Source: Planctomycetota bacterium
GTDB taxonomy: Bacteria > Planctomycetota > Phycisphaerae > Sedimentisphaerales > Anaerohalosphaeraceae
Direction of reading: 5' to 3'
Length of the DNA: 10,977 bases
Assembly (NCBI GenBank): GCA_019456245.1
Contig: VRUF01000023.1
Location: forward strand, 9,476 to 20,452
Shown here: positions 1-7,228 of the stretch, piece after piece
How positions within the stretch are numbered: the first letter of the stretch is position 1
Layout: every line of letters starts with the position of its first letter
Translations under genes and position numbers: made by a program
Notes under the pieces: generated by a model
Told to the model about the DNA's origin: nothing
What the model saw: only the letters and a program-made list of their open reading frames with translations
Database searches by the model: none

Positions 1-1
1 G

Positions 2-607
2 CATCTCATTAAATGCTTCAGGCGGTAATTTTGGTTTTTTGTCAAGGATGGGATAAAGGGATTCCAGTTGATCCTGGGGAATGCCTACAGCGATGAGAAA
101 CTCAGCCAGTAATCTTCTGCTTGATATTTTAGCCTTAATGTCTTTTGGAGTTAGGCCAAGGTTTCGCAAATAATCTATTGTGCAATATATTACGTCGGCG
201 TCTGCGATTACGTCGTCTACTCCTATGATGTCTATGTTCCACTGGAAGAACTCACGGAGACGACCCTTTTGGGGGCGTTCGGCACGGCAAAGACGGGGAA
301 CGGAAAACCACTTGATCGGACGTGGTAAGGCGTTTATCTGCTGATTAACCATTCGGGCAAGGGTAGGTGTGATCTCCGGTCTTATGGCAAGATGGCGGTC
401 GCCGCGGTCATGGAAATTGAAAAGCTGCTCGACGATTTCGTCGCCGCTTTTGACCTGGTACATCTTTAGATACTCGAAGATAGGGCCGTCATACTCTTCG
501 AACCCATTGCGCAAAGATGCCTCTTTCCATCCGTCGACGATAAAATTACGAACCGCCATCAAAGCAGGATAAAAATCACGAGTTCCTTTTACACCTTGTA
601 TCTTCAT
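2..607 (-). CDS. hisS: Histidyl-tRNA synthetase, N-terminal part (3' end beyond the left edge)
   Basis: Cytoplasmic class II aminoacyl-tRNA synthetase that attaches histidine to tRNA-His. I translated the minus strand from the ATG at 607; 202 codons are visible before the window ends. The protein opens MKIQGVKGTRDFYP, the usual HisRS start with the GTRDFYP block at residues 8-14. RPEITP is at 76-81 and the motif 2 loop ERPQKGRLREF at 110-120, followed by QWNIDIIG, matching the HisRS catalytic core. The remaining catalytic core (motif 3 and the HisA motifs) and the anticodon-binding domain lie outside the window. Only a weak GGA-type ribosome binding site precedes the ATG. The gene is 41 bases downstream of the YkgJ-type gene in the same direction, so the two may be co-transcribed. 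Identification is firm; full length cannot be judged here. Confidence 0.95.
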   Translation of the reverse strand, partial: MKIQGVKGTRDFYPALMAVRNFIVDGWKEASLRNGFEEYDGPIFEYLKMYQVKSGDEIVEQLFNFHDRGDRHLAIRPEITPTLARMVNQQINALPRPIKWFSVPRLCRAERPQKGRLREFFQWNIDIIGVDDVIADADVIYCTIDYLRNLGLTPKDIKAKISSRRLLAEFLIAVGIPQDQLESLYPILDKKPKLPPEAFNEM

Positions 608-622
608 GGAAATTCCAATTCA

Positions 623-650
623 GTTAGCCATTAGCCGTTAGCTGGCAGCT
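623..650. repeat. Degenerate heptamer tandem repeat, copy 1
   Basis: Four consecutive 7-base units read GTTAGCC, ATTAGCC, GTTAGCT, GGCAGCT. They fill the gap between the YkgJ-type gene and hisS and run up to the YkgJ stop codon. A second run of the same heptamer lies on the far side of the YkgJ gene at 1137-1157. The 13-base core GCCATTAGCCGTT is identical in both. The function is unknown. Such short intergenic heptamers could be remnants of a dispersed repeat. Confidence 0.6.
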
Positions 651-1092
651 ATTTTTTCTTCTTCTTCTTTTTTTTCTTTTTCTTAACTTCGAGCTTTTTG
701 AAAACGTTTTGCCCAAACTTGATTTTCATATACTCTTCCATCTGCTGGGGGGTCTTAAAATGCAACTCATAGTCATACCCTTCATCCCCTTCGCTGGTCA
801 GATCGCAGGTATCTTCGGTATAACCCCGGCATATCTTGGGCCGAAGATCGTAATTCATGCACTTGTAATCTTCTTCAGAGATCTGGGTACACTTATTACG
901 AACATTAAGATACCAGTCTCCCTCATCGACAAAAACATCTACATCCTCATGATAAAGGTACCATCGAATATCGTCATAATCGTCCCAATCTTCGGGCGTC
1001 TCGATCGGCAGGGCAAAATACCTGCAGCAAAGACCGGTACACTTTTGACACAAAATCTTCTTATAACCTTTAATCTTACCCTTTTTACCCAC
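649..1092 (-). CDS. YkgJ-family cysteine-cluster protein with poly-lysine tail
   Basis: Small predicted cytoplasmic metal-binding protein of 147 residues, of the YkgJ / UPF0153 type annotated as a putative zinc- or iron-chelating domain. The molecular role is not established. Eight cysteines follow the family spacing: C15-x2-C18-x3-C22-C23, then C68, C78, C88 and C96, with YDLRPKICRGY at 81-91 matching the family's conserved RPxxC segment. The start is a GTG at 1092, preceded at 9 bases by AAGGGA (1102-1107). The last eleven residues (137-147) are all lysine, encoded by a pyrimidine-rich tract on the plus strand. This tail is not part of the domain and looks like expansion of AAG/AAA codons. 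There are no membrane segments and no signal peptide. hisS follows 41 bases downstream. The family assignment is firm, the function unknown. Confidence 0.88.
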   Translation of the reverse strand: MGKKGKIKGYKKILCQKCTGLCCRYFALPIETPEDWDDYDDIRWYLYHEDVDVFVDEGDWYLNVRNKCTQISEEDYKCMNYDLRPKICRGYTEDTCDLTSEGDEGYDYELHFKTPQQMEEYMKIKFGQNVFKKLEVKKKKKKKKKKK

Positions 1093-1136
1093 GTCAATTG
1101 TTCCCTTCTTTACACAAATTTATACTATCGTAATAC

Positions 1137-1157
1137 TTTGGCCATTAGCCGTTTGCT
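1137..1157. repeat. Degenerate heptamer tandem repeat, copy 2
   Basis: Three 7-base units, TTTGGCC, ATTAGCC and GTTTGCT, share the 13-base core GCCATTAGCCGTT with the run at 623-650. It sits upstream of the YkgJ-type gene, so that gene is bracketed by the two copies in direct orientation. It is immediately followed by a short perfect hairpin at 1164-1179. Confidence 0.5.
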
Positions 1158-1163
1158 AAATAC

Positions 1164-1179
1164 TCCCGATGAGTCGGGA
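1164..1179. repeat. Short perfect inverted repeat TCCCGA-TGAG-TCGGGA
   Basis: A 6-bp perfect stem with a 4-base loop lies just after the heptamer repeat and between divergently read genes. No T-run follows on either strand, so it is not a classical terminator. It may belong with the heptamers as one dispersed intergenic repeat, or it may be a protein-binding site. Confidence 0.4.
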
Positions 1180-1295
1180 TTTCGCTACGAACAACTGTCC
1201 ACAATTATAGAAACATTTGCCAACAAGTCAACAGCCCCTTTTCTGGTGATGAGCATTCAAAAGAGAGCCAGTTAGTAACTTTCAGCGGTAAAAGG

Positions 1296-1325
1296 TTGAC
1301 AAACAGTAACGGTGGATGATATATT
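1296..1325 (+). promoter_or_regulatory. Probable sigma70-type promoter of tRNA-Arg
   Basis: TTGACA at 1296-1301 is a perfect -35 hexamer, and TATATT at 1320-1325 is a good -10, with an 18-base spacer. The expected transcript start is about 10 bases before the tRNA at 1343, a normal distance for a tRNA promoter. Confidence 0.7.
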
Positions 1326-1342
1326 GCCGACTCTTTACTTGA

Positions 1343-1416
1343 GCGCCTGTAGCTCAATTGGATAGAGTTCCGGTCTTCGAAACCGAAGGTTACACGTTCG
1401 AGTCGTGTCAGGCGCG
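1343..1416 (+). tRNA. tRNA-Arg (anticodon UCG)
   Basis: The sequence folds as a cloverleaf. Acceptor GCGCCTG/CAGGCGC is perfect, the D arm is GCTC...GAGT, and the T arm ACACG-TTCGAGT-CGTGT is perfect. The anticodon loop CTTCGAA gives UCG, reading the arginine codon CGA and by wobble other CGN codons. The anticodon stem CCGGT/ACCGA has a C-A mismatch at its outermost pair. The discriminator base is G, CCA is not encoded, and seven Ts follow at once. A near-consensus promoter lies just upstream. Many bacteria read CGA with an inosine tRNA-Arg made by TadA, so a UCG isoacceptor close to a tadA gene is notable. Confidence 0.93.
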
Positions 1417-1446
1417 TTTTTTTAATCCGTTTTTTGATTAATACCC

Positions 1447-1475
1447 TTGCAAATTCCCTCGAAAGTAGCTATTTT
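1447..1475 (+). promoter_or_regulatory. Possible promoter of tRNA-Lys
   Basis: TTGCAA at 1447-1452 and TATTTT at 1470-1475 are separated by 17 bases. The predicted start would be about 1482, some 35 bases before the tRNA-Lys at 1517. Both hexamers are imperfect. The tRNA could instead be read through from the tRNA-Arg promoter, since only a T-run separates them. Confidence 0.4.
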
Positions 1476-1516
1476 ATGCAAAACCTAGACCGAGCGAAGT
1501 CTCTGGTGCAGGTAAC

Positions 1517-1589
<73 letters not shown>

Positions 1590-1593
1590 TCTA

Positions 1594-1627
1594 TATAACC
1601 TCTTATTTCATAAGGGGTTATATTTTT
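1594..1627 (+). terminator. Rho-independent terminator after tRNA-Lys
   Basis: A 12-bp stem pairs TATAACCTCTTA (1594-1605) with TAAGGGGTTATA (1611-1622), with one G-T pair and a 5-base loop, followed by TTTTT. Its place directly after tRNA-Lys fits transcription termination of the tRNA unit. Confidence 0.85.
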
Positions 1628-1930
1628 GCGCAGAAATGCCTTCCGACAAAAATATACACCCTAATAAGACTACAATAAGTGTAGCTTCGGCCAAACTTCG
1701 ATTATTTGCTTTAACTCCGGCCATTATTGCAGTAAAATGTTCAAGCTGGTGGACACGATAGGTTTCTTGTTTACTGTAAATCCTTTATTGGCAAGAGGAT
1801 ATGTTTTTCCTTAAGGAGTTCCAGTCCCCTTGTGAGTACTTTAAGGCTCCGATCTTAGTAGTGCGGGCCTTAGTCTGTGATGGTTTATTGGCTCTTTAAA
1901 TTTGGTAAGAGAGACGTGGATAACGAAGGA
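1628..1930. other. Intergenic stretch between the tRNA-Lys terminator and tadA
   Basis: About 300 bases without a gene I can support. It contains a 10-base palindrome TCCTTAAGGA near 1808-1817 and a weak stem TAAGGC/GCCTTA around 1842-1872, shortly before the tadA frame opens. I saw no convincing -35/-10 pair. It presumably carries the tadA leader. I checked for hallmark motifs of RNase P RNA, tmRNA and SRP RNA and did not find them. Confidence 0.5.
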
Positions 1931-2413
1931 ATGAACGAGTTTTTCCCAATCGCTCAAAACGACGAACACTTTATTTTGAAAGCGATGGAAGAAGCGGAAA
2001 TCGCCGAGGAAAACGGCGATGTTCCGATCGGTGCGATAATCACGTATGAAAACTCGATTATCGCCAGAGCTCATAACCAGCGTGAGCAATTGAACGATCC
2101 GACGGCCCATGCTGAAATAATCGCGCTGACCCAGGCGGCAGCATATCTTGGGACATGGCGATTGCATGGGTGCAGTATTTACGTTACGCTGGAACCGTGC
2201 CCGATGTGTGCAGGAGCCTTGGTGCTGGCGAGGATCGACAGGCTTGTGTACGGATGTAATGACCCGAAAACAGGATCATGCGGCAGTTTGTATAATATAG
2301 TTGAAGATGACAGGTTAAACCACATGGTACCGACAAGATCCGGAGTCATGGCAGAAGAGTGCAGCAGTCAACTGTCCGCATTCTTCCAAAAAAAAAGAGC
2401 AAACAGCAACTGA
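1931..2413 (+). CDS. tadA: tRNA-specific adenosine deaminase TadA
   Basis: Zinc-dependent deaminase that converts adenosine 34 of tRNA-Arg(ACG) to inosine in the cytoplasm. Numbered from the ATG at 1931 (160 residues), the catalytic HAE motif is at H60-A61-E62, with E62 as proton shuttle. PCPMC at 89-93 supplies zinc ligands C90 and C93. The segments VPIGA, DPTAHAE, YVTLEPCPMCAGA, GSL and NH match TadA closely and set it apart from cytosine or guanine deaminases. The frame is open further upstream, with starts at GTG 1877, ATG 1880 and GTG 1916. I prefer 1931 because it gives the normal N-terminal length, although its GAAGGA touches the ATG without a spacer. The stop is 15 bases before tRNA-Ser, suggesting a shared transcript. 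Confidence 0.93.
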   Translation: MNEFFPIAQNDEHFILKAMEEAEIAEENGDVPIGAIITYENSIIARAHNQREQLNDPTAHAEIIALTQAAAYLGTWRLHGCSIYVTLEPCPMCAGALVLARIDRLVYGCNDPKTGSCGSLYNIVEDDRLNHMVPTRSGVMAEECSSQLSAFFQKKRANSN

Positions 2414-2428
2414 CAACTTAACGAACAT

Positions 2429-2516
2429 GGAGAGGTGTCCGAGTGGCTTAAGGAGCCGGTTTCGAAAACCGGTGTACCCTTTTGGGGTACCGCGGGTTCG
2501 AATCCCGCCCTCTCCG
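2429..2516 (+). tRNA. tRNA-Ser (anticodon CGA)
   Basis: This is a class II tRNA of 88 bases. Acceptor is GGAGAGG/CCTCTCC, anticodon stem CCGGT/ACCGG with loop TTCGAAA (anticodon CGA, codon UCG), and the T arm GCGGG-TTCGAAT-CCCGC is perfect. A long variable arm forms a hairpin GTACCC/GGGTAC. The discriminator is G and CCA is not encoded. It starts 15 bases after the tadA stop codon, leaving no room for its own promoter in the gap. It is followed by TTTTATTTTG. Confidence 0.95.
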
Positions 2517-2611
2517 TTTTATTTTGTGTCAATAAGTAACATATATTGCCAAATGCCGCTAAATCCTCCTCTTACAAAGTTTTAGAAACCGTTGTATCCT
2601 TTTGAACATTT

Positions 2612-2663
2612 GAAATAAAAATAACCCTCGATCTGTATATCATATGACGCACAGATCGAGGGT
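2612..2663 (-). terminator. Terminator of the secreted phosphoesterase gene
   Basis: A perfect stem pairs CCCTCGATCTGT (2625-2636) with ACAGATCGAGGG (2651-2662), extended by one A-T pair, with a 14-base loop. Read on the minus strand it is followed by TTATTTTTATTT (complement of 2613-2624), the U-rich tail of an intrinsic terminator. It lies 34 bases beyond the stop codon of the minus-strand gene. On the plus strand no T-run follows, so it mainly serves the minus strand. Confidence 0.85.
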
Positions 2664-2696
2664 GTTAGTCATCTTACTCATCAAACCGTATAACTT

Positions 2697-5600
2697 TTAC
2701 TTTTGCCAGTACTCGGCTATTTCACTTATATCAAGCATGTCTACAAAGCCGCTGCCGTCAAGATTGCCCGTGCTAAGGTCGCCTGCCATCAGCCAGTTTT
2801 CACAGAGTATTCTCAGGTCTAATACATCAACGTTTCCGTTTCCGTCAATATCAGCATCAAGTTGGGCAATGATATCTTCAGTAATATCTGTGGTTACATC
2901 CACATAAGCCGGATCATCCGGAATGAATGTATAGTCTTCTCTGGCTGTAGTGACATTGTCGGACCATCCATAAGATACCCATACTTCATAGTAGCCGTCG
3001 ACGTCTGTCGTATCAGTTCCGCCGCCATTTTCTGCGATTACCAACACTCCTTCAACCGGTACATCGAGTATATTCTCGATATACCCGGAGATGCTGAATG
3101 TCAGCATCGTGCCTGCATAGTCCTGATTCGCGCTATCAGCCTTAACATTGCTGTAGCTCGTATTTGGATCAACAAATGCATAAGCATTATGCGTCGGAGT
3201 CACCTTGCCTGACCAATCGTAATCGACCAAAACTTCATAGTAACCGCCAGCATCGGTAACATCACTGCCTTCGTTAGGATCGTATTTTTTGGTGTAGTAG
3301 CCGCCGCCGTTTTCAGGTGTTACGGTCACACCTTCGATCGGTGTTACGTCATCATCTTCCAGAATTGTTCCGGAAATAATGAACGCTTGACGATAACCGG
3401 TAAGGTCGAGCACCGTGTCGCTGGTAACATTTGTAAGTGTCCGGTCAGTTTCGTTCGGATCAAACATATAACCGACGGCATTCGGTTCGACTATTCCGGA
3501 CCATCCGTAAGCAACCGTTAATTCATAGTAGCCGTTCGGGTCGGTAACATCGTTAACATCGGGAATTGTCGGGTCATCCGTTTCTATCAAGATGCCTGCG
3601 ATTGCCGTTGTATCATCCTGCTCAAGTAAGTGACCGGAAATAACATGCGTGTCTATCGTGAAGGTAGCGGTAACATCCTTGCCACCATCCATAACCAGAG
3701 TCCAGTTTCCGCCACCAGCGTCAACCAGTTCACCTGAATCGGCCCCGCTCCAGCCGGAGAAGATCCAGCCGACATTGGCCACAGGTGTCAGCGTAGCGGT
3801 CTGATCGTAGGTGTATGGGTTGCCGGGTGCGTTGGTGACAGAACAACCGGTGCCCACAACTGTTACAGTGGCATCGTAGTTATCCTGCGTAAACGTTACC
3901 GTTACTCCCGTGGGAGCAGACATAGTGAAGTTATTAGGAACAATCGACACCAAGCTTGATCCAGCATCAGGGGTACCAACAACAATTACAGTAGTACCCT
4001 GATTAACTTGCTGAGCACCAGCAGAATAAGGAGCTTCAATTACACCTGTACCTGTACCAGCCAAAGTGATAGTCAATGTGTGTTCAATCGGCACGAACGT
4101 CATCGTTACTCCCTGGGCTCCAGTCATAGTGAAGTTATTAGGAGTAATCGAGTCAAGTTGCCAATCCGCATCAGGGGTACCGGCAATAGTTACAGAAGTA
4201 CCCTGATTAACTTGCTGAGCACCAGCAGCATAAGGGCCATCCACTGAACCGTTACCAACCACAGTGATAGTCAATGTGTGTTCAATCGGCACGAAGTTGG
4301 CTTGTACGGCGTAGTCGGCATCCATTGTGATCGTGGTACTGGCCGAGCCTGGACTTGCTACCTTGCCGGCCGTTACGCCGCTACCAGTCCAACTGACAAA
4401 GTGGTAATTCGGATCAGGAACTGCCGCAATACTTGCAACGGTACCAGAGTTATAATCATACGGTCCTGGTTCGCCAGGCGTTGTTACCGAACCGCCTACA
4501 GACGATGAGGTTGTCAGGGTGTGCTGTTCTACTTCACTACCAATTGTTAAATTAATCGCAGGGTCATAGTAATCAGAGTAGGTATTGGTTCCAGCTAAGT
4601 CAATTGCTCTGCATTTCAGGTCAACGCCTGTTTGGTTCGGTATTCCAGAGAGATCCCATAAGTAACTGCTTCCATCCGTATGAGTTCCTATCTCACTCCA
4701 ACTCTTTCCATTGACCGTAACCTGAACATTAATATAGTTTATTTCATCAATTGTTGTTTCATCAGAATAATCCATATTGACTCCTCTAATCCTTATGTCC
4801 TGATTTGAGGAGTTCTGCCATGCTGTTAAGATAGCCGCGTTGGTTGTCGATAAAGTAAAAGTATGATTAGTTCCATCTAATCCAGTACCGGTGTAAGTTC
4901 CGGGAAGATCGAAAGTTCCTATAGAAACCCAACTGCTGCCATTATATATTTCCAGTTCAAGATCCGGATCATTGTTAGCTTTTAGTACGGAGCTTTCCGG
5001 GTTGTATGAATCTACCTCTATTTGAACTTCGATTTCAGTGACAGCAGGAGAATCCGAGTAAACATTTGCATATTCTGTCCAAGCTGTATTTGCTTCCAGA
5101 TCGGAAGTAAGCACAAGTTGAGCACTTACTGTTATATCATCGACCCATGCATCCTCATTGGCGCGATTTATGTCAGCTCTAAACCTCCATTTAAATGCGT
5201 TATAACCGGTGGTGTCAGGTATATCGAGTGTGATTTCATGGTATGTATTATCATCTTCAGCGGCACCAACCAAAGCCAGAGGACCAGAGTATCCTGTGCT
5301 AAGATTCCAATTGCTTCCTGTGCTTGCATAGTCTAAAGCTACATACTCACCATTTTCTAAGGATCCATCAGACTTCATCCATACCGATATTGAACAGCTT
5401 TCATAAGACGTAAGGTCATGTGTAGAGTTATACGTATAAGTGGAATCAACATCTGCGTCGTCAACATGCGGCCCATGGCTGCCGGTTCTTGGAGAATCTT
5501 CTCCCCAATCCCAGTCACTGTAACCATCGTCTACATATCCTTCAGTTGCATCGTTTTCACTCTCAAAACTAGTTTGATGAAGAATAACAGTACTTGTCCC

Positions 5601-6992
5601 TCCTTGTGCTGCCATCTGCACTGTTCCACTCTCGAGATCACCGGTAACTGCCGACCCTGCCATGAAAGCTTCGATGGAATATGTGATAATGTCTTCATTG
5701 GCATCTGTTGAACCGGAACATTCTATTTCTACATCTCCGACAAACGTATCATTACAATCTCCTCCATCAAAAGTCATTGATGTTGGCGTTGTTGGCGGTG
5801 CCGTTGCGGCATCGATAGTGTATGTATAATCAGACGACCCGTCGGAGGTAGCGATGTAATCCACAGTTGCTTGCGATGGTGAAACCGTAACGCGAATGTG
5901 GCCCGTCTCCCGGGCGGCATCAGCCCAGATCGTATACCCATCACCCGTTAGATAATCTCCTTGTGATGCCGAAGCAACAAAACTGGCTGAGGGAAGCTCC
6001 TGATAGACGACGCCATCTAGCTTTTCATAGGCAAACCAGTGGTCATGGCCATGGAAGAAAGCACTAACGTCGTTAGCTACCATCATCTGGTGGATCGGTT
6101 GACTCCCCCATCCATCTATTGCAGGTCGTTTAGTATCCCACTCCCAAGTGGTGCCGTCTTCACCATATCCACCCCACTCGGTGAAGTGTGCTGCATTGGC
6201 GCCACCTCGGGAGTAATCTTCACTACCCCCAGTCATCTGATGGGAAAAGACGAACTTGAATTTGGCGTTACTGTTCTCAATGGTCTGCTTGAGCCAGTTG
6301 TATTGTTCCAGTCCTAAGGTCCAGTCCCATCGGTCACCGGATCCGGTCGTATCCGTTTCACCACCTCCTTGATTCGTTGTGTACGGCATTGTGGTCGTGA
6401 ACCAGTAAGGATCAAGCACGACGAATAGCGCATCACCCCACGTCCAGGCATAATAATTTTCACGAAGTTGGTCGCCGTCAAGGTGGGGATAAGTGTCTGT
6501 ATCGCCAGTGTAAAAGTCATCTGGAATAGGATTTAGGTAGTATTTCTTCAGGGCGTTTGTGCTCATAACTGGCAGGCTGTCCGCAAGAGGCTCTAACAGG
6601 TGCCAGCCTTCTACTTGCGCGTGGTTTCCTAGTAGCTGGAAGAGTGGAGCCGAACGACTGGTAATATCATAAAAGCCACGCTGTTTTTCATATACGGCCT
6701 CGGCTTCCGCTACATCACCTGGGTTTAGCCCACGTATCGCATATGCATCACCAAGATCGATATGAAAGTCAGGATTGTCCGCGGCAACATTATTCAATGT
6801 GTCTGTCCATGTGGCTTCATCGCCAATTATGATGTCAATATGTGAATCGCTTGTTAGCGAGAACGTAAAGGTGCTGCCCTGCGCCCTCTGGGTATAAAAT
6901 GAATACTCAGCTGTTGGGATCCAACTTTGACCTGTCTCTCGGAATTGCATTCGATAGTAGTACAGTGTGTTGGCAGAAAGACTGTCGATCAC
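2697..6992 (-). CDS. Secreted calcineurin-like phosphoesterase with InlB-like repeats and dockerin (main part of a frameshifted gene)
   Basis: Predicted extracellular metallophosphoesterase; the substrate is unknown. Residues below count from the GTG at 6992. Residues 1-35 finish a fibronectin-like N-terminal domain of the purple acid phosphatase type. The catalytic domain spans about 45-325 with metal-site motifs SDSH (D49, H51), DLGDAY (D82), LGNH (N123, H124), VFSH (H251) and GHDH (H316, H318), a complete set. Next come a Ca-binding-looking segment (about 400-445), a MAM- or jelly-roll-like module (about 472-625), another beta module (to about 818), and four InlB/Flg_new-type repeats (about 822-1113). 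Three carboxypeptidase-regulatory-like repeats follow (about 1114-1378), each with GYYExxVxYxW. A dockerin pair ends the protein (DIDGNGNVDVLDL at 1381-1393, LDGSGFVDMLD at 1411-1421). The real start lies upstream in another frame at 7225. GTG 6992 overlaps that stop codon (TAGTG) and is probably not the genuine start. Confidence 0.88.
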   Translation of the reverse strand: MIDSLSANTLYYYRMQFRETGQSWIPTAEYSFYTQRAQGSTFTFSLTSDSHIDIIIGDEATWTDTLNNVAADNPDFHIDLGDAYAIRGLNPGDVAEAEAVYEKQRGFYDITSRSAPLFQLLGNHAQVEGWHLLEPLADSLPVMSTNALKKYYLNPIPDDFYTGDTDTYPHLDGDQLRENYYAWTWGDALFVVLDPYWFTTTMPYTTNQGGGETDTTGSGDRWDWTLGLEQYNWLKQTIENSNAKFKFVFSHQMTGGSEDYSRGGANAAHFTEWGGYGEDGTTWEWDTKRPAIDGWGSQPIHQMMVANDVSAFFHGHDHWFAYEKLDGVVYQELPSASFVASASQGDYLTGDGYTIWADAARETGHIRVTVSPSQATVDYIATSDGSSDYTYTIDAATAPPTTPTSMTFDGGDCNDTFVGDVEIECSGSTDANEDIITYSIEAFMAGSAVTGDLESGTVQMAAQGGTSTVILHQTSFESENDATEGYVDDGYSDWDWGEDSPRTGSHGPHVDDADVDSTYTYNSTHDLTSYESCSISVWMKSDGSLENGEYVALDYASTGSNWNLSTGYSGPLALVGAAEDDNTYHEITLDIPDTTGYNAFKWRFRADINRANEDAWVDDITVSAQLVLTSDLEANTAWTEYANVYSDSPAVTEIEVQIEVDSYNPESSVLKANNDPDLELEIYNGSSWVSIGTFDLPGTYTGTGLDGTNHTFTLSTTNAAILTAWQNSSNQDIRIRGVNMDYSDETTIDEINYINVQVTVNGKSWSEIGTHTDGSSYLWDLSGIPNQTGVDLKCRAIDLAGTNTYSDYYDPAINLTIGSEVEQHTLTTSSSVGGSVTTPGEPGPYDYNSGTVASIAAVPDPNYHFVSWTGSGVTAGKVASPGSASTTITMDADYAVQANFVPIEHTLTITVVGNGSVDGPYAAGAQQVNQGTSVTIAGTPDADWQLDSITPNNFTMTGAQGVTMTFVPIEHTLTITLAGTGTGVIEAPYSAGAQQVNQGTTVIVVGTPDAGSSLVSIVPNNFTMSAPTGVTVTFTQDNYDATVTVVGTGCSVTNAPGNPYTYDQTATLTPVANVGWIFSGWSGADSGELVDAGGGNWTLVMDGGKDVTATFTIDTHVISGHLLEQDDTTAIAGILIETDDPTIPDVNDVTDPNGYYELTVAYGWSGIVEPNAVGYMFDPNETDRTLTNVTSDTVLDLTGYRQAFIISGTILEDDDVTPIEGVTVTPENGGGYYTKKYDPNEGSDVTDAGGYYEVLVDYDWSGKVTPTHNAYAFVDPNTSYSNVKADSANQDYAGTMLTFSISGYIENILDVPVEGVLVIAENGGGTDTTDVDGYYEVWVSYGWSDNVTTAREDYTFIPDDPAYVDVTTDITEDIIAQLDADIDGNGNVDVLDLRILCENWLMAGDLSTGNLDGSGFVDMLDISEIAEYWQK
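3654..4529 (-). repeat. Tandem InlB-like protein repeats; two central units nearly identical in DNA
   Basis: Within the phosphoesterase gene, four beta-rich repeats follow each other. The two middle ones, at 4086-4283 (198 bases) and 3882-4085 (204 bases), both begin EHTLTIT and share AGAQQVNQGT and PNNFTM. A 32-base stretch ending in the glycine-rich boundary is identical at 4066-4097 and 4264-4295, and other blocks match at 204-base spacing. This points to a recent tandem duplication with a two-codon indel. The outer two units are diverged. Confidence 0.8.
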
Positions 6993-7225
6993 TACTTCGA
7001 AAGGGGCTCTCCGGCTGTGGCTGGGATGACGCTTGTATTGCTATCATAAACGCCTGAGGTAGTACCATATTCAAAGTAGGCATCACCACTCAGATCCGGG
7101 ATAACATTTACAGTAATAGAGTCGTCAGTAGGCCGACCCAACAATATGTCATCTGCAGCCGCCGAGCAAGTTATCAAGAAGATTATTGTTGCGATCAACA
7201 AAATGGTTTTATTTGAGCTTTTCAT
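6992..7225 (-). CDS. Signal peptide and N-terminal domain start of the frameshifted phosphoesterase
   Basis: 77 codons from ATG 7225 to a TAG at 6992-6994. A GTG at 7228 is also in frame, but AGGAG at 7234-7238 is 8 bases from the ATG. Residues 1-6 are a basic n-region (MKSSNK), 7-20 a hydrophobic core, and SAAADD at 21-26 a plausible signal peptidase I site near A24. LITC at the core end is a poor lipobox. Residues 28-70 (ILLGRPTDDSITVNVIP, then FEYGTT) match the purple acid phosphatase N-terminal domain. It reads on directly as FEVVIDSLSANTLYYYRM in the other frame. The break lies at CCCCTTT on the minus strand (7000-7006 on plus). One extra T there would join the frames as GEPLFEVVIDS. No in-frame slippery heptamer is present, so a mutation or a sequencing error is more likely than programmed frameshifting. 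Confidence 0.8.
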   Translation of the reverse strand: MKSSNKTILLIATIIFLITCSAAADDILLGRPTDDSITVNVIPDLSGDAYFEYGTTSGVYDSNTSVIPATAGEPLSK

Positions 7226-7228
7226 CAC

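Noticed and set aside
1195..1206. DnaA-box-like CTGTCCACA, possible origin
   Set aside because: A single imperfect copy, with no cluster and no dnaA, dnaN or gidA-type genes nearby.
709..1275. Plus-strand open frame of 188 codons
   Set aside because: Antisense to the YkgJ-type gene, whose eight cysteines fit a known family, and it also covers intergenic repeats.
3650..4530. Repeats as a CRISPR array or noncoding satellite
   Set aside because: The repeats are about 200 bases, in frame and encode InlB-like protein modules; there are no spacers.
6985..7010. Programmed -1 frameshifting to make the phosphoesterase
   Set aside because: The CCCCTTT run is not in the frame needed for an X XXY YYZ slippery heptamer, and I saw no clear downstream stem. 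A mutation or read error is simpler.
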